DNA from: Nostoc sp. CENA543 | GTDB lineage: Bacteria; Cyanobacteriota; Cyanobacteriia; Cyanobacteriales; Nostocaceae | Reading direction: 5' to 3' | Length of the DNA stretch: 64,000 nt | Assembly: GCF_002896875.1 (NCBI RefSeq) | Contig: NZ_CP023278.1 | Coordinates: 2,480,001 to 2,544,000 of the forward strand | Shown here: positions 23,738-33,891 of the stretch, one piece after another | Numbering within the stretch: position 1 is the stretch's first letter | Layout: each line of letters begins with the position of its first letter | Made by a program: the position numbers and the translations under genes | Notes under the pieces: model-generated | The model's database searches: none | What the model was told of the DNA's origin: nothing | The model's input: the letters and a program-made list of their open reading frames with translations, nothing else

Positions 23738-24475
23738 CTAATCCCCAGTCCCCAACTTCATCCTCGCTAAACCTAAATAACGAATACCTTCGGGGGAAAT
23801 ATCGAAGCGACAGGGTAATACTTCCACACCAAGAGCGATCGCATCTCGCAATAACTTACCATATACTGGATCAGCACTATCCCCAGGGGCAAACTCAGTA
23901 CAATCACCACGATTAATAAAATACAGCATTACTGCTCGCATATTAGGTAATAACGCCATTAATTCCCGTAAATGCTTCTGTCCTCTGGTGGTTTCTGTGT
24001 CGGGGAATAATGCTAAAGTGCCTGTACACCAAGTTGTATTTTTTACTTCCAAGTAAATAGGACGTTCTGTATCATTTCCCGTCAATAAGAAATCTATGCG
24101 ACTTTTTTTATCTACACCGTAAACTACCTCTCCTTTAATTTGACTATAATCACCTAATTCTGGAAATAAGTGCTTTGACAAAGCTAACTTCACTATCCGA
24201 TTTGGCAAAGCTGTATTCACCCCTACCCATGTCGGCTGGTTATCGTGTACTTGAATTAGTTCTAAGGTATAAGCCAGTTTACGGTTAGGGTTATCACTTT
24301 GAGAAAGTTGTACTGCACTACCGATAGTTGAAACTCCAGTCATGGGGCCAGTATTAGGACAGTGTGCTGTCACTACTTCCCCAGACGCTAGTTGTACATC
24401 AGCAAAAAAGCGTTTGTAGCGTTTGAGCAGAATACCAGGCTGTAAAGGTGGATAACGGTAGAGCCAATCAGTCAT
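23738..24475 (-). CDS. sfsA: SfsA family protein (sugar fermentation stimulation protein homolog)
   Basis: The 245-residue protein has all SfsA landmarks: GILLKRYKRFFADVQLASGE, VTAHCPNTGPMTG, ELIQVHDNQPTWVGVNTALPNRIV, RIDFLLTG, YLEVKNTTW, FPDTETTRGQKHLRELMAL and FAPGDSADPVYGKLLRDAI. In other bacteria SfsA is linked to maltose-gene regulation and has a nuclease-like fold; its cyanobacterial role is unknown. ATG at 24475 gives the family length; a GTG at 24538 would extend it by 21 residues. Confidence 0.93.
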   Translation of the reverse strand: MTDWLYRYPPLQPGILLKRYKRFFADVQLASGEVVTAHCPNTGPMTGVSTIGSAVQLSQSDNPNRKLAYTLELIQVHDNQPTWVGVNTALPNRIVKLALSKHLFPELGDYSQIKGEVVYGVDKKSRIDFLLTGNDTERPIYLEVKNTTWCTGTLALFPDTETTRGQKHLRELMALLPNMRAVMLYFINRGDCTEFAPGDSADPVYGKLLRDAIALGVEVLPCRFDISPEGIRYLGLARMKLGTGD

Positions 24476-24722
24476 GTTTTCGAGGATAAATTCTTGATGA
24501 ATAGATACTGCATCAGTCAATGAATCCTCAATATACACTTAACTCTGCACTCTGACTTTTTTGATCAATCATTGCACAAAATTTGTATCAAGGCTTTATC
24601 ACAATTTGTCAATTTTTGTAGTCATTTTAACGACAACTTAATAAAAAGCAGCATATACTCGGTGGTATAAACCTCCCTCAAAGAAAAAAGGGGAGAAACA
24701 CAACTGCAAGGACAAAATTCCT

Positions 24723-25391
24723 ATGCAAACAGTCGGGGGAATCACGGAAATAGAATATGCCTTTCTGTTTACCTTAAGAAAGGTAAATTCAATTAATGTA
24801 GAAGATTTTCAACCTTTTTTTAATAATTTGCCTGTAGATCCTTATATTAAAGGCAAATATCGTTTAAGAAGATTATCACGCTTTACAGTTGCAGGAGATA
24901 AATTAATTAAACTACCGCATGGATATCTTTTTCAAAGTAGAGAATATAATCCATTGGTAGGGGATGTTAAAAGAGAGTTTGCTGAATTAGAAGATGGCAT
25001 GATTGAACTAGAGAGTTTCACAAAGTTAATCTTGGCATTTAGTGATTCATGTAAACTGCATCCCGAAGCAGAAATTGGTGTACATCAAATCCGAACAATT
25101 TGTTCTCCTGATAATTTTGGCAATCCTGCACCGGAAGGTATTCACCAAGATGGTACTGATTTTATTGGGATATTCTCTGTATATAGAGACAATATCCAAG
25201 GTGGTGAAACACATTTATATACTGCCAAAAAAGAAAAGCCAGTATTTAGCAAAGTTCTCCATCCAGGGGAATTACTATTAGTCAACGACCACGAATTTTT
25301 CCACTTTACTACACCAATTAAACCACAAACCGCAGCCCAAGGAATTAGGGATGTATTTGTGCTGACTTCTCCAAGTTTATTGATTGATTAA
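24723..25391 (+). CDS. 2-oxoglutarate/Fe(II)-dependent dioxygenase (PF10014 / isoleucine-hydroxylase-like)
   Basis: This 222-residue protein shows the Fe-binding facial triad: HQDGTDFIGIFSVYRDNIQG (HxD) and HEFFHFTTPIK with the distal His, followed by GIRDVFVLTSPSLL with the Arg that would bind 2-oxoglutarate. The N-terminal YRLRRLSRF and LPHGYLFQS patterns match the PF10014 family, whose studied members hydroxylate free amino acids such as L-isoleucine. The substrate here cannot be read from sequence. It stands alone between sfsA and a MITE-like element. Confidence 0.82.
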   Translation: MQTVGGITEIEYAFLFTLRKVNSINVEDFQPFFNNLPVDPYIKGKYRLRRLSRFTVAGDKLIKLPHGYLFQSREYNPLVGDVKREFAELEDGMIELESFTKLILAFSDSCKLHPEAEIGVHQIRTICSPDNFGNPAPEGIHQDGTDFIGIFSVYRDNIQGGETHLYTAKKEKPVFSKVLHPGELLLVNDHEFFHFTTPIKPQTAAQGIRDVFVLTSPSLLID

Positions 25392-25406
25392 GGGTGTAGG
25401 GGTGTA

Positions 25407-25552
25407 ATACCAATTATTTATGAAGCTGCATATAATTCGATCCCCCCTAGCCCCCCTTAAAAAAGGGGGAACAAGAAATAAAATCAAAGTCCCCCTTTTT
25501 AAGGGGGACTTAGGGGGATCTGAATATGTGTAACTTCACATAAAATTGGTAT
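25407..25552. mobile_element. MITE-like element with ATACCAATT terminal inverted repeats
   Basis: This 146-bp element begins ATACCAATTATTTATGAAG and ends with CTTCACATAAAATTGGTAT, which are imperfect inverted repeats of about 35 bp. Its interior is a near-perfect hairpin of gatcccccc/agggggatc and ccccctttttaaggggg arms. No coding capacity. Such non-autonomous elements are typical of Nostocales genomes. Confidence 0.75.
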
Positions 25553-25615
25553 AAAGAGAATTAATTACCACACTCAGCACTCAGCACTCACAACTCAGCA
25601 CTCAGCACTCCCAAC

Positions 25616-26746
25616 TCAGCACTCAAATATCTGACAATCTACAAGATAGGGGGAATTGAAATTAGTCATTTCCCCTGCTTTTTTATTGGGGATGGGAAAT
25701 AATCTGGCGGAGAGTGGTTTATTGAGTTTAAAAGCTAAGGTTGTCATATCTATTAATATGGCTGTAATTTTACCTATGGAAATATCGCCAGGAATCGGCA
25801 CAGTATCCAAACCACAGCCGCATACAGATGAATACAATAATAAATGGGTAATATCATAAGTTTGCTCATTAGCTCTAGTCGCTAAACCGATATCTTCACA
25901 AACTGGTAGCATTAAGCCAGAATAACCACAGGTTTTGACGGGGATACTTTTTAAAACTCGTGTTAGCATTCCAGAAATGGCGAGAGTTCCAGGATTACCA
26001 AATTTACCATTTAATAACTGTTCATAGGCAAAAGCGATACTATTTTGTTTATCTAAAGATGCTGCGAGAGAAGTATCTATACCATGATAATTTATTTGCA
26101 ATTGAGTAGATATTTGTTTGGCGATCGCTTCTACTTTTTTAACTTCTTCTCCTAAAATTATTTGCAATTTACTTTCAGCTTCTGGGATATTATTAGCTTC
26201 AGAAAATACTTGCATAACAAAATCAGCTAACTCTAAACCAATGGCGAAAGATGTTTCACCCACATGATACGATGTGGGAAAAAATGGGATTCCTGGCTGA
26301 CAATTTGCACCCACACAAAAGCGAAAATTTCCATAACCATTTTCAGTTTCTTGAGAGATACGCTTAATAGCTTTGGCTGATTCTCTGGCGTTTTCAAATT
26401 GATTGCCAATTTTACTTGAACAGTAAACTATTGATGTATTTTTATTAATTTCAGGAATTAACTCTATCGTTTCAGCAGTGCTAGCATAACCAATATTAAA
26501 GAAACTGATATTTAAGCTTTGGCAAAATGCTTCTAAATTTTGAATTCGATTAATAATTTCAGTTGGCGATAAAATAGAGAGATATTCTTCCCAAGGGTTA
26601 GTAGTAATTCTAGTTGTTTGCACTTCGTAACCTTGTTGTGCAAAAATTGCCTGTGCTTTTTGGTTAAAATCAGCCGCTATTTTGATTTTGTCTGTTTCCT
26701 GTGGCAAATCCAGTGATATACCTGTAGTGATAGTTCTAATTTTCAT
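25616..26746 (-). CDS. DUF711 (UPF0210) family protein
   Basis: The 376-residue protein has features I associate with DUF711: IRTITTGISLD at the start, VVYCSSKIGN-like and GNFRFCVGANCQPGIPFFPTSYH, INYHGIDTSLAASLDKQNSIA (the GxDxS motif), CGYSGLMLPVCEDIGLATRA and LLYSSVCGCGLDTVPIPGDI. Structures of the family have been linked to a glycyl-radical-like fold without known activity. Many conserved Cys and Asp suggest an enzyme. It converges on the MITE-like element. The function is unknown. Confidence 0.8.
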   Translation of the reverse strand: MKIRTITTGISLDLPQETDKIKIAADFNQKAQAIFAQQGYEVQTTRITTNPWEEYLSILSPTEIINRIQNLEAFCQSLNISFFNIGYASTAETIELIPEINKNTSIVYCSSKIGNQFENARESAKAIKRISQETENGYGNFRFCVGANCQPGIPFFPTSYHVGETSFAIGLELADFVMQVFSEANNIPEAESKLQIILGEEVKKVEAIAKQISTQLQINYHGIDTSLAASLDKQNSIAFAYEQLLNGKFGNPGTLAISGMLTRVLKSIPVKTCGYSGLMLPVCEDIGLATRANEQTYDITHLLLYSSVCGCGLDTVPIPGDISIGKITAILIDMTTLAFKLNKPLSARLFPIPNKKAGEMTNFNSPYLVDCQIFEC

Positions 26747-26840
26747 AGTTGAATTCTTTAAACGATTAGGAATAGTGATAATTCACAGTGAATATTTAAG
26801 ATATAAGGCTAATAACTAGCTAAGTTGGGTAAAAACGGTG

Positions 26841-28109
26841 ATGAATAACGACTTTTACAATCAGGGACTAGAAAAAGCCAGACAAAAAGATTACACTGGT
26901 GCAATTGAGGAATTTAGCAGGGCAATACAACTAACTCCCTATGATGCCGAAGCTTATTTAAAACGGGGGCTAGCATATTATGATTCAGGATCTGTTCTTC
27001 AGGCTGTGGCTGATTATACCGAAGCCCTCAAGATAAATCCTGAAAGTGTAGAAGCATATTATAGTCGTGCTTTAGCTAGATTAGCCCTGAAAAATTTACC
27101 AGGGGCGTTAGAAGATGTAGACAAGGCGATTTCTATTAATTTTAATTATGCAGCAGCCCATGATCTACGGGGAATAGTGCGCCGCAAACAAGGGTATATT
27201 CAAGATGCGATCGCTAGTTTAAAAAAAGCTGCTGATTTATATTTACAACAAAAAGATGCAGAAAATTGCCGTCTGTGCTTAGAACGAATTAAGCAGTTAC
27301 AACCCAAACAACAACAAGTTACACAGCCAGTAGTTGCAAAGACTGTACCAATTACATCTGTGAGTGACTATTTTAGTCAGTTACTGCAAAAAGCCGAAAA
27401 GGGCGACACAAAACAAGCCATTGCCGATTTAAATTGGATATTACAGGCTGATTCCCAAGATGCACAGGCTTATTGCTGTCGGGGTGTGGTGCGGTGCAAA
27501 ATGGGGAATTATCGAGAAGCGATCGCAGATTTTAATCAAGCCTTACAATTAAACTTTCAAGATGCTATCGTCTATCGTAACCGAGGTAAAGCCCGTTCTC
27601 TATTAGGAGATCATCAAGGTGCGATCGCGGATTTTAATCAAGCCATTCAAATCCAACCCCAAGATACTTTAAATTATGTTGCCAGAGGTAACACCTATCG
27701 CGCAATGGGTAATTATCTCGGCGCAATTGCTGACTATGGAAACGCCTTAAAAATCAACCCCAATGATGCCTCAGCTTACTACAATCGTGGCATGACCTAT
27801 ACTTTTTTAGAAGAAATGCAAAATGCTGTTGCAGATTATCAAAAAGCTGCCAGTATTTTTTGTGAACAAGAAGACTGGGAAAATTATCAGCAAGTTTTAG
27901 ACAGCCTCAAACAAATTCAAAAATCTGTTCCTGAAGCCAAGCAGCAAAAATTTAATATCTTACGTCAACGACTTTTGCGCCTAGTTGGGGGATATTGGGA
28001 AATCGCCCAAAGATTAATTGAACAGAAAAAAGATTATTATCCAGGGATGACAGAAGAATGGTATTTACAAAAAGTCATCGATGATATTGAACGGGATAGA
28101 AGTAGGTAA
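26841..28109 (+). CDS. Tetratricopeptide repeat protein
   Basis: The 422-residue protein has two blocks of TPR units: about residues 3-150 (for example YTGAIEEFSRAIQLTPYDAE, SVLQAVADYTEALKINPESV) and about 180-350 (NYREAIADFNQALQLNFQDA, DHQGAIADFNQAIQIQPQDT, NYLGAIADYGNALKINPNDA). A Gln-rich linker joins them. The end (about 360-422) is helical and charged. No signal peptide is visible. TPRs mediate protein-protein contact; the partner is unknown. ATG at 26841 was preferred over GTG one codon earlier. Confidence 0.9.
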   Translation: MNNDFYNQGLEKARQKDYTGAIEEFSRAIQLTPYDAEAYLKRGLAYYDSGSVLQAVADYTEALKINPESVEAYYSRALARLALKNLPGALEDVDKAISINFNYAAAHDLRGIVRRKQGYIQDAIASLKKAADLYLQQKDAENCRLCLERIKQLQPKQQQVTQPVVAKTVPITSVSDYFSQLLQKAEKGDTKQAIADLNWILQADSQDAQAYCCRGVVRCKMGNYREAIADFNQALQLNFQDAIVYRNRGKARSLLGDHQGAIADFNQAIQIQPQDTLNYVARGNTYRAMGNYLGAIADYGNALKINPNDASAYYNRGMTYTFLEEMQNAVADYQKAASIFCEQEDWENYQQVLDSLKQIQKSVPEAKQQKFNILRQRLLRLVGGYWEIAQRLIEQKKDYYPGMTEEWYLQKVIDDIERDRSR

Positions 28110-28266
28110 TACAATTTTAGATTTTGGATTTTGGATTTATATTAAGGGACTTCCAGAAAATAAACTATCCAATTTATTTTCTCCAAAACAACTGTCTTTC
28201 CCCCTGCTCCCTGCCCCCTGCCCCCTTGCCATCAACGTGATAGTATATTTTTTTAGTTGGAAGTCC

Positions 28267-28845
28267 CTAAACTTGTCCAGCTGTTAATACTTGGGATGCT
28301 GTCAAATTTAGCTGGGGAAAAGTTGCTGATTTAATCATATCTGTTCCCTGAAATATTGTTTCTTCGTAAAATCCATCTACTAAAGTTAGTAGGGTAATTT
28401 TGGCTTGATTCGCATCAACAATGCAGTATTCAGGGATACCTCGTGCAGCATACTCTGAACGCTTATAACGATAGTCTCTATCCTCATTTTCCTTTCCAGG
28501 AGAGACAACTTCAACCACCATTGCAGGAGATGGCATATCTGGAGTGATTGTAGCGCGTTTGAGAGCGATCGCCTCAAATAATTCCTGTGTCAATATCATC
28601 AAGTCGGGTAGTCGCACGCGAGTTCGATTACCTGTCACCACCAGTTCTGTATCTTTATGGCGAATTAATTGAATAGGGACAAACTTGAAAAACTGTGAGA
28701 GTAGATAGAGAGAAATTAAGTTATTTCTATCACTTTCTGGTGGCATTGCAACCAACTCTCCATCCACAAGTTCATACTTGGTATCTGTGCCGTCATCATA
28801 AGCAAGATACTCTTCCAGGTTGAGTTTCTTGACTGTTGTGGTCAT
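28267..28845 (-). CDS. Uma2 family endonuclease-like protein (DUF820)
   Basis: The 192-residue protein follows the PD-(D/E)xK layout of cyanobacterial Uma2/DUF820 proteins: LNLEEYLAYDDGTDTKYELVDGELVAMPPE, VRLPDLMILT, AMVVEVVSPGKENEDRDYRYKRSEYAARGIPEYCIVD and ITLLTLVDGFYEE. The catalytic-type residues E (YELVDGE), D (PDLMI), E (VVEVVSP) and K (YKRSEY) are present. Families like this exist in many copies per cyanobacterial genome, and a role with mobile DNA has been suggested. No partner gene is adjacent. Confidence 0.9.
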   Translation of the reverse strand: MTTTVKKLNLEEYLAYDDGTDTKYELVDGELVAMPPESDRNNLISLYLLSQFFKFVPIQLIRHKDTELVVTGNRTRVRLPDLMILTQELFEAIALKRATITPDMPSPAMVVEVVSPGKENEDRDYRYKRSEYAARGIPEYCIVDANQAKITLLTLVDGFYEETIFQGTDMIKSATFPQLNLTASQVLTAGQV

Positions 28846-28859
28846 AAACTTCTATTTTT

Positions 28860-29060
28860 ACCACTCTAGACTTAACAATTCAAAATTCAAAATGACGCTC
28901 GCGGACTCGCTAACGCTGCGCTAACAAAATTCAAAATTAAAGACATTTTCAGTCGGGGATTTCAACCCCCACTGAAAATATGCTACGTATAGACGTAGGG
29001 GTCTTAAACCCTCTGATTTACGATAAATTTTATCATTTTTTGTTTGACCAGATAGCAGTA
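28860..29060. repeat. Repeat cluster with a long stem-loop
   Basis: The stretch has ttcaaaa repeats, a gctcgcggactcgctaacgc unit, and an inverted repeat ATTTTCAGT (28945-28953) with ACTGAAAAT (28971-28979) enclosing GGGG and CCCC arms. A second cluster, ctacgtatagacgtaggggt, follows at about 28983. The loop sequence resembles a dispersed element. No gene is supported. Confidence 0.55.
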
Positions 29061-29080
29061 TCACCCTGAAAATATATAGC

Positions 29081-29764
29081 TTATTTCCCATTTCTTTGAT
29101 ACACAATCCGCATTTGTTGAACTTCAGTTTCTTGAGATTCTAAAAATAGCATCTCCTCTATTTTTTGTAGTCCTAAATTTTCTAACTGTGCGAGTTCAGC
29201 AGCAGATAATGGCCAAGGAGGGCCTGAAGGTTCGGCTTCTGTATCCCGCACACGGGTAATTACTAATAAAGTTCCGCCAGGGGAAAGCACAGAAGCAACA
29301 GAGGAGATAACGGAAGTTCTTACACTCAAAGGTAAAGCTTGGATATTACGACATTCAAAAACAAAATCAAAAGCCTGATTCCATTGCTGAGGAATTGCCA
29401 ACAAATCAGCTACTTGATAGTTAACTGAAGAATCAGGAAATCGCTTTTGACACCAAGCAATGGCTGTGGGAGAAATATCAAAAGCTGTGACTGCAAATTC
29501 TAATTTTGCTAAAGCTTCCGCATCATCTCCTAAACCACAACCAATTACCAAGGCTTTTTTACCTTGAGTAGAGATTTCATGATTTTCTAACCAATCTTGC
29601 AGGTAGGGATGGGGTGTTAATTTTGCCCAGGGAATTTGTGCTGTGTCACCATTAGCTGAAGCATATAAAACTTCAAACCATGCTGTTGGTTCTGATTTAT
29701 TAATAGCTTCAGATGCTAAATCTTGTACTTTCTGGCGTAAGTTTTCTGGTTGTTGTTCAAACAT
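29081..29764 (-). CDS. Class I SAM-dependent methyltransferase, TPMT-like
   Basis: The 227-residue protein has the SAM loop KALVIGCGLGDDAEALAKL (about 68-86), the acidic residue in VTAFDISPTAIAWCQKRFPD, and the YQVADLLAIPQQW segment. The opening EPTAWFEVLYASANGDTAQI then PWAKLTPHPYLQDWLE is typical of the thiol/thiopurine S-methyltransferase group (PF05724). The substrate cannot be inferred from sequence. It stands alone. Confidence 0.85.
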   Translation of the reverse strand: MFEQQPENLRQKVQDLASEAINKSEPTAWFEVLYASANGDTAQIPWAKLTPHPYLQDWLENHEISTQGKKALVIGCGLGDDAEALAKLEFAVTAFDISPTAIAWCQKRFPDSSVNYQVADLLAIPQQWNQAFDFVFECRNIQALPLSVRTSVISSVASVLSPGGTLLVITRVRDTEAEPSGPPWPLSAAELAQLENLGLQKIEEMLFLESQETEVQQMRIVYQRNGK

Positions 29765-29889
29765 GAGTAGTTAAATTAAACTCAAAAGATAATCAGGTTA
29801 TTTAATAGGAAGTAAAAAATCATTTTATTTCCATTAAATGAATAACCGAATTGCATTTTATATATGAGATTATATCATGTTTGCTAGTA

Positions 29890-30429
29890 TTAATTATCCT
29901 CAGCACATATAGTATAAAGAGTATCATCGCTCCAAGGATAACAACTTTCTCCACCAAAAAATGCGGGAGTTATTTGTTCTTGTTCTACAATAGGTTCTCC
30001 TTCATCACCGCACCAAGTCATGTACAACATCAGATGAGCAAGATGAATATGGTCGCGGAGATAGTGACCGAAAGAAATCACTGCATCATGGCATTCTTGC
30101 CAAAACAGACGTTGTTTTTGCTTATAAACATCAATACTAGGATACTCTTGATTAAACCATTTACTCAGATTTACATCGTATTTTAAAGAATCAATGTAGT
30201 CATTTAACTCTTCTTCTCTTTCAACGCTGCTTTCATATTGAAAATAACAACCACATAAATCATTAGGATAAACACCATATATGTATTGTGCTTGCGGGAT
30301 AAGTTTACGAATATTTTGTGGTGGGCTTGTGTATTCTGGAATAACTTCAATAGTGAGGTGAGGATATTGTTGATCTTGCTTGATTGTTGGTAGCGGTTTG
30401 TCGGATATTAAGTATAAAACGTGGCACAT
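29890..30429 (-). CDS. Uncharacterised 179-residue protein
   Basis: ATG at 30429 is chosen because AGAGG lies 6 bp upstream; an in-frame start at 30459 is weaker. The sequence starts MCHVLYLISDKPLPTIKQDQ and has patches YIYGVYPNDLCGCYFQYES, AVISFGHYLRDHIHLAHLML and FFGGESCYPWSDDTLYTICA. It is rich in Tyr, Cys, His and Trp, without membrane helices or signal peptide. I do not recognise a family. Confidence 0.7.
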   Translation of the reverse strand: MCHVLYLISDKPLPTIKQDQQYPHLTIEVIPEYTSPPQNIRKLIPQAQYIYGVYPNDLCGCYFQYESSVEREEELNDYIDSLKYDVNLSKWFNQEYPSIDVYKQKQRLFWQECHDAVISFGHYLRDHIHLAHLMLYMTWCGDEGEPIVEQEQITPAFFGGESCYPWSDDTLYTICAEDN

Positions 30430-30719
30430 ATTAGCCTCTGGTGATAGTTTGCATATCAAGAAGCAAGACAGTTAAGGAATATCAGCAAAATATCAGTGTT
30501 AAAGTTTCTGGAAACTATAACAGAGGTGTTGCTTAACTCCCGCAAACTATTCTTGATAAATCCAGAGTAACCAAGCCATATTCCCCTAAGCAATTTGCAG
30601 ATGTACAAACCTCAAACCCTTGTAACATCAAGCAAAGATTGCTAGGGGAAGTTGTTTTAGTTCAGGGAATCCCTTAACTTTTCCGACTCACCTCCGTAAG
30701 GAAATTGCACCAAAATCAT
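30430..30719. other. Gap upstream of the MITE at the mutS end
   Basis: I see no gene or strong structure here. It separates the 179-residue protein gene from the MITE-like element at 30720-30864. Confidence 0.35.
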
Positions 30720-30864
30720 TAGACCTCTTGCACGAATAATTGAACACTCCGAATACATAAATTCAAGAGTAATCTTTTTGCGTTCTTCTTTGCGTCTTTG
30801 CGCCTTTGCGTGAGCTTTTAAATAGTATTGTTAGCAACACCAAAGTATTTATGCAAGAAGTCTA
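30720..30864. mobile_element. MITE-like element abutting the mutS stop codon
   Basis: Terminal inverted repeats AGACCTCTTGCACGAATA (from 30721) and ATTTATGCAAGAAGTCT (to 30863) match at most positions and are flanked on both sides by TA, as expected for IS630/Tc1-type insertions. The 143-bp interior contains ttctttgcgtctttgcgcct, a sequence widespread in cyanobacteria. It has no coding capacity. The right TA provides the last two bases of the mutS TAG stop on the minus strand, so insertion or excision here can affect the mutS 3' end. Confidence 0.75.
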
Positions 30865-33435
30865 TTCCAAATTCTTTAACCCAAGGGCAATCTTACTGTG
30901 TTTCTCTATTTGTCCCATAACTTGTTTTGCTCGTTTAATTACTACAGCAGGTAAACCCGCCAATCTTCCGGCTTCAATTCCGTAAGATTTATCAGCACCT
31001 CCTGGTTGAACTTGGTGTAGGAAAATAATTTGGTCGGGTAATTCTTTCACGGTAACTTGATAGTTAGCAACATTAGGTAACATTCCGGCTAATTCATTTA
31101 ATTCATGATAGTGAGTTGCAAAAATTGTTCTAGCTTTGATTTCTGTCGCTAAATATTCGGCTACCGCCCAAGCAATAGAAAGTCCGTCAAATGTAGCTGT
31201 TCCCCGCCCAATTTCATCTAGTAAAACTAGAGATTTTGCTGTAGCGTGGTTGAGAATATTGGCGGTTTCATTCATTTCTACCATGAAGGTAGATTGACCC
31301 GTAGCTAGATCATCAACTGCACCGACACGGGTGAAAATGCGATCGCATACTCCCAATTTCGCTGACTTAGCTGGGACAAAACTCCCAATTTGCGCCATGA
31401 GTTGAATGAGTCCCACTTGACGCAGATAGCAACTTTTCCCACTGGCGTTAGGCCCTGTTAAAATCACGAGGTCGGGAAGTGGGGTGTGATTTTCTGCACT
31501 ACTTCCTAATTGTGTGGAGTTGGGGACGAAGAAACCCGCAGGTAAGGACTGTTCAACTACGGGATGGCGACCATCAATAATTGCGATTTCCCTGCTGGGA
31601 ATCATTTGGGGACGACAGTAACCTTGCTGTACCGCTAATTCCGCCAAGCCACACAACACATCAGCCGCAGCAACGGCGCGGGAAAGGTTGCGGATGGCTT
31701 CGGCTTCTTTGGCTATTTCTTCCCGTAAGGCGACAAACACCTCATATTCCAACTGATTTAAATCATCCCTGGCGGTGAGAATTCTGGCTTCTCGTTCTTT
31801 GAGTTCAGGGGTGATGTAGCGTTCTTCGTTGGTGAGGGTTTGCTTGCGGATGTAATTATTCGGTACTTGGTCAGCTTTGGCGCGAGAAATACTAATATAG
31901 TAACCAAAGGTTTTATTAAATCCTACCTTGAGGGTGGGTATACCTGTCCTGGCTCTTTCATCTACTTCTAAATTAGCAATCCATTGCTGGTCTTTTTCTA
32001 CTGTCGCCTTCCTTTCGTCTAATTGGGGATTGACTCCTGGTCGAATGAGTCCGCCTTCCTTGAGATGTATGGGCGGAGATTCGACAATGTGGGCGTGGAT
32101 ATTTTGGGCTAGTTCTTCTAAAATCGCCGGGACTTTTTGCAAAGCTTTGAGGAAGGGAGAACTCGCATCAGCAACTAAGCGGGCTAATTCTGGTAAGCGG
32201 GAGAGAGAATCAGCTAAAGCAACTAAATCTCTGGCGTTCGCACTTCCCGAAGTTGTACGACCTGTGAGGCGTTCTAAATCGTAAATTTGCCGTAATAATT
32301 GCCGTAAATCCTGACGTAGAGGTGTATTTTCGGCTAATTCTTGAATGGTATCTTGTCGGGCGCGAATACCTTTAATATCTAGTAGGGGTTGGAGTAACCA
32401 CCGCCGCAAAGACCGGCTACCCATTGCGGTGCTAGTTCTATCTAAAGCCCACAACAGCGAACCATGAAAAGTTCCATCGCGGACGGTTTGGGTAATTTCT
32501 AAGTTGCGGCGGGTTTGGTGGTCAACAATTAAATAGTCGGTGATGGTGTAGGTTCTGAGTCTTTGTAGGGAAATGGGGCTTTCCTTTTGGGTATCTTCTA
32601 CATATTCCAATAAGCCACCAGCCGCCCTCACCGCCAAGGGGAGATGGTCACAACCCAAACCTTCGAGCGATCGCACCTTAAATATCTGCAATAATTTACT
32701 TCTGGCTTCACCTTGAGAAAAGGGGACTTGCGATCGCAGACTATAACAAAATGATGGTGGTAAACATTCTGGCAAATAGGGCGAAGTTTCTCCAGGACGC
32801 AGCAAACTACCCAAGTCAGGCGCGTTGGTGGGAACTAAAACTTCCGCCGGCTGCAAACGCATCAGTTCCTGGGTGAGATGTTCTAAATTACTATCTTGGG
32901 TGGTGAGAAATTCCCCCGTGGAGATATCTGCATAGGCTAAACCCCAGTGGTTTCCAGTAATAACCACAGCCGCTAAGTAATTATTGCGACTAGATTTGAG
33001 CATTCCCTCTTCTAATAATGTCCCAGGGGTGAGGATGCGTGTCACTTCCCGACGCACCAAACCCACCGCCTCGGAAGCATCTTCTACCTGGTCACAAATC
33101 ACCACAGCATAGCCTTTCTCTACCAATTGCGTAGTATAACGTTCCCATGCGTGGTGGGGTACGCCAGTCATCGCCACACGACCGATTTCACCCCCATGTT
33201 TACTGGTGAGGACTAATTCTAATTCTCTAGCTACCGTCACCGCATCTTGAAAAAACGTCTCAAAGAAATCTCCCACCCGATACAGCAACAGCGCGTGAGG
33301 ATACTTATCTTTCACCTCAACATAGTGCTGATACATCTTACTTAGCTTACTGCGGTCTACCTGTCGCGTATCGGTATGGGGTGCAGTCGCAGGATTCGGT
33401 TCTGTTGGCTGGAGGTCAGAGTGAGAAACGGTCAT
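30862..33435 (-). CDS. mutS: DNA mismatch repair protein MutS
   Basis: MutS recognises mismatches and starts repair. The 857-residue protein has the mismatch-reading motif in [17 protein letters not shown] (F-x-E), the connector and core domains, and the ATPase: Walker [34 protein letters not shown], Walker [24 protein letters not shown] and [10 protein letters not shown]. The N-terminal 30 residues before the conserved [12 protein letters not shown] are low complexity, as in other cyanobacterial MutS. The C-terminal stop lies in a MITE-like repeat end. mutL is not adjacent. Confidence 0.97.
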   Translation of the reverse strand: MTVSHSDLQPTEPNPATAPHTDTRQVDRSKLSKMYQHYVEVKDKYPHALLLYRVGDFFETFFQDAVTVARELELVLTSKHGGEIGRVAMTGVPHHAWERYTTQLVEKGYAVVICDQVEDASEAVGLVRREVTRILTPGTLLEEGMLKSSRNNYLAAVVITGNHWGLAYADISTGEFLTTQDSNLEHLTQELMRLQPAEVLVPTNAPDLGSLLRPGETSPYLPECLPPSFCYSLRSQVPFSQGEARSKLLQIFKVRSLEGLGCDHLPLAVRAAGGLLEYVEDTQKESPISLQRLRTYTITDYLIVDHQTRRNLEITQTVRDGTFHGSLLWALDRTSTAMGSRSLRRWLLQPLLDIKGIRARQDTIQELAENTPLRQDLRQLLRQIYDLERLTGRTTSGSANARDLVALADSLSRLPELARLVADASSPFLKALQKVPAILEELAQNIHAHIVESPPIHLKEGGLIRPGVNPQLDERKATVEKDQQWIANLEVDERARTGIPTLKVGFNKTFGYYISISRAKADQVPNNYIRKQTLTNEERYITPELKEREARILTARDDLNQLEYEVFVALREEIAKEAEAIRNLSRAVAAADVLCGLAELAVQQGYCRPQMIPSREIAIIDGRHPVVEQSLPAGFFVPNSTQLGSSAENHTPLPDLVILTGPNASGKSCYLRQVGLIQLMAQIGSFVPAKSAKLGVCDRIFTRVGAVDDLATGQSTFMVEMNETANILNHATAKSLVLLDEIGRGTATFDGLSIAWAVAEYLATEIKARTIFATHYHELNELAGMLPNVANYQVTVKELPDQIIFLHQVQPGGADKSYGIEAGRLAGLPAVVIKRAKQVMGQIEKHSKIALGLKNLE

Positions 33436-33824
33436 AGGTTAGATGCTAGGAGTTACGCACAAAAAGCCACAAGATCCGATGATAACGTGATGTGAAAATT
33501 TCCGGGCGATCGCTCAAGGTTTTTTTATGATGTCTGGTCATGTGGTGAGTAGGCGATCGCGACTCTCTAAAATTTTCCTCCATAGCCAAACTTTTGCCCA
33601 ACCCTGTTTTGCCACTGAAAAATCACCCGTTGATCTTAGTCAGGATATATTTCATGACTATGCAGTTTGCTGACGACAAAATCCGGCTGCAATATTTTTT
33701 AATTTAACAGACATCTTTTTGTCATAAACCTGCCATATCTCTGTCAATATCCTGTGTAATTCTAATATTTAAGGTTGAATAACTCACCTCAATCTATTTT
33801 AGCAAAAAGAGTGAAATCAATCAC
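33436..33824. other. Gap between mutS and the peptidoglycan-binding protein gene
   Basis: About 390 bp carry several HIP1-like GCGATCGC sites (33508, 33555) but no supported gene. The promoters of divergent mutS and the secreted-protein gene are expected here. Confidence 0.35.
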
Positions 33825-33844
33825 GAGTTTGTCAGCACAAACTC
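33825..33844 (+). promoter_or_regulatory. Leader hairpin upstream of the peptidoglycan-binding protein gene
   Basis: A perfect 8-bp stem (GAGTTTGT and ACAAACTC) with loop CAGC lies 47 bp before the start codon. It has only a weak pyrimidine tail, so it may be a 5'-UTR stabiliser or weak attenuator. Confidence 0.4.
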
Positions 33845-33891
33845 TTCTTCTTAATGTCACAAAGTTTTGATCACTAAAGGAAGCCAAAAAT

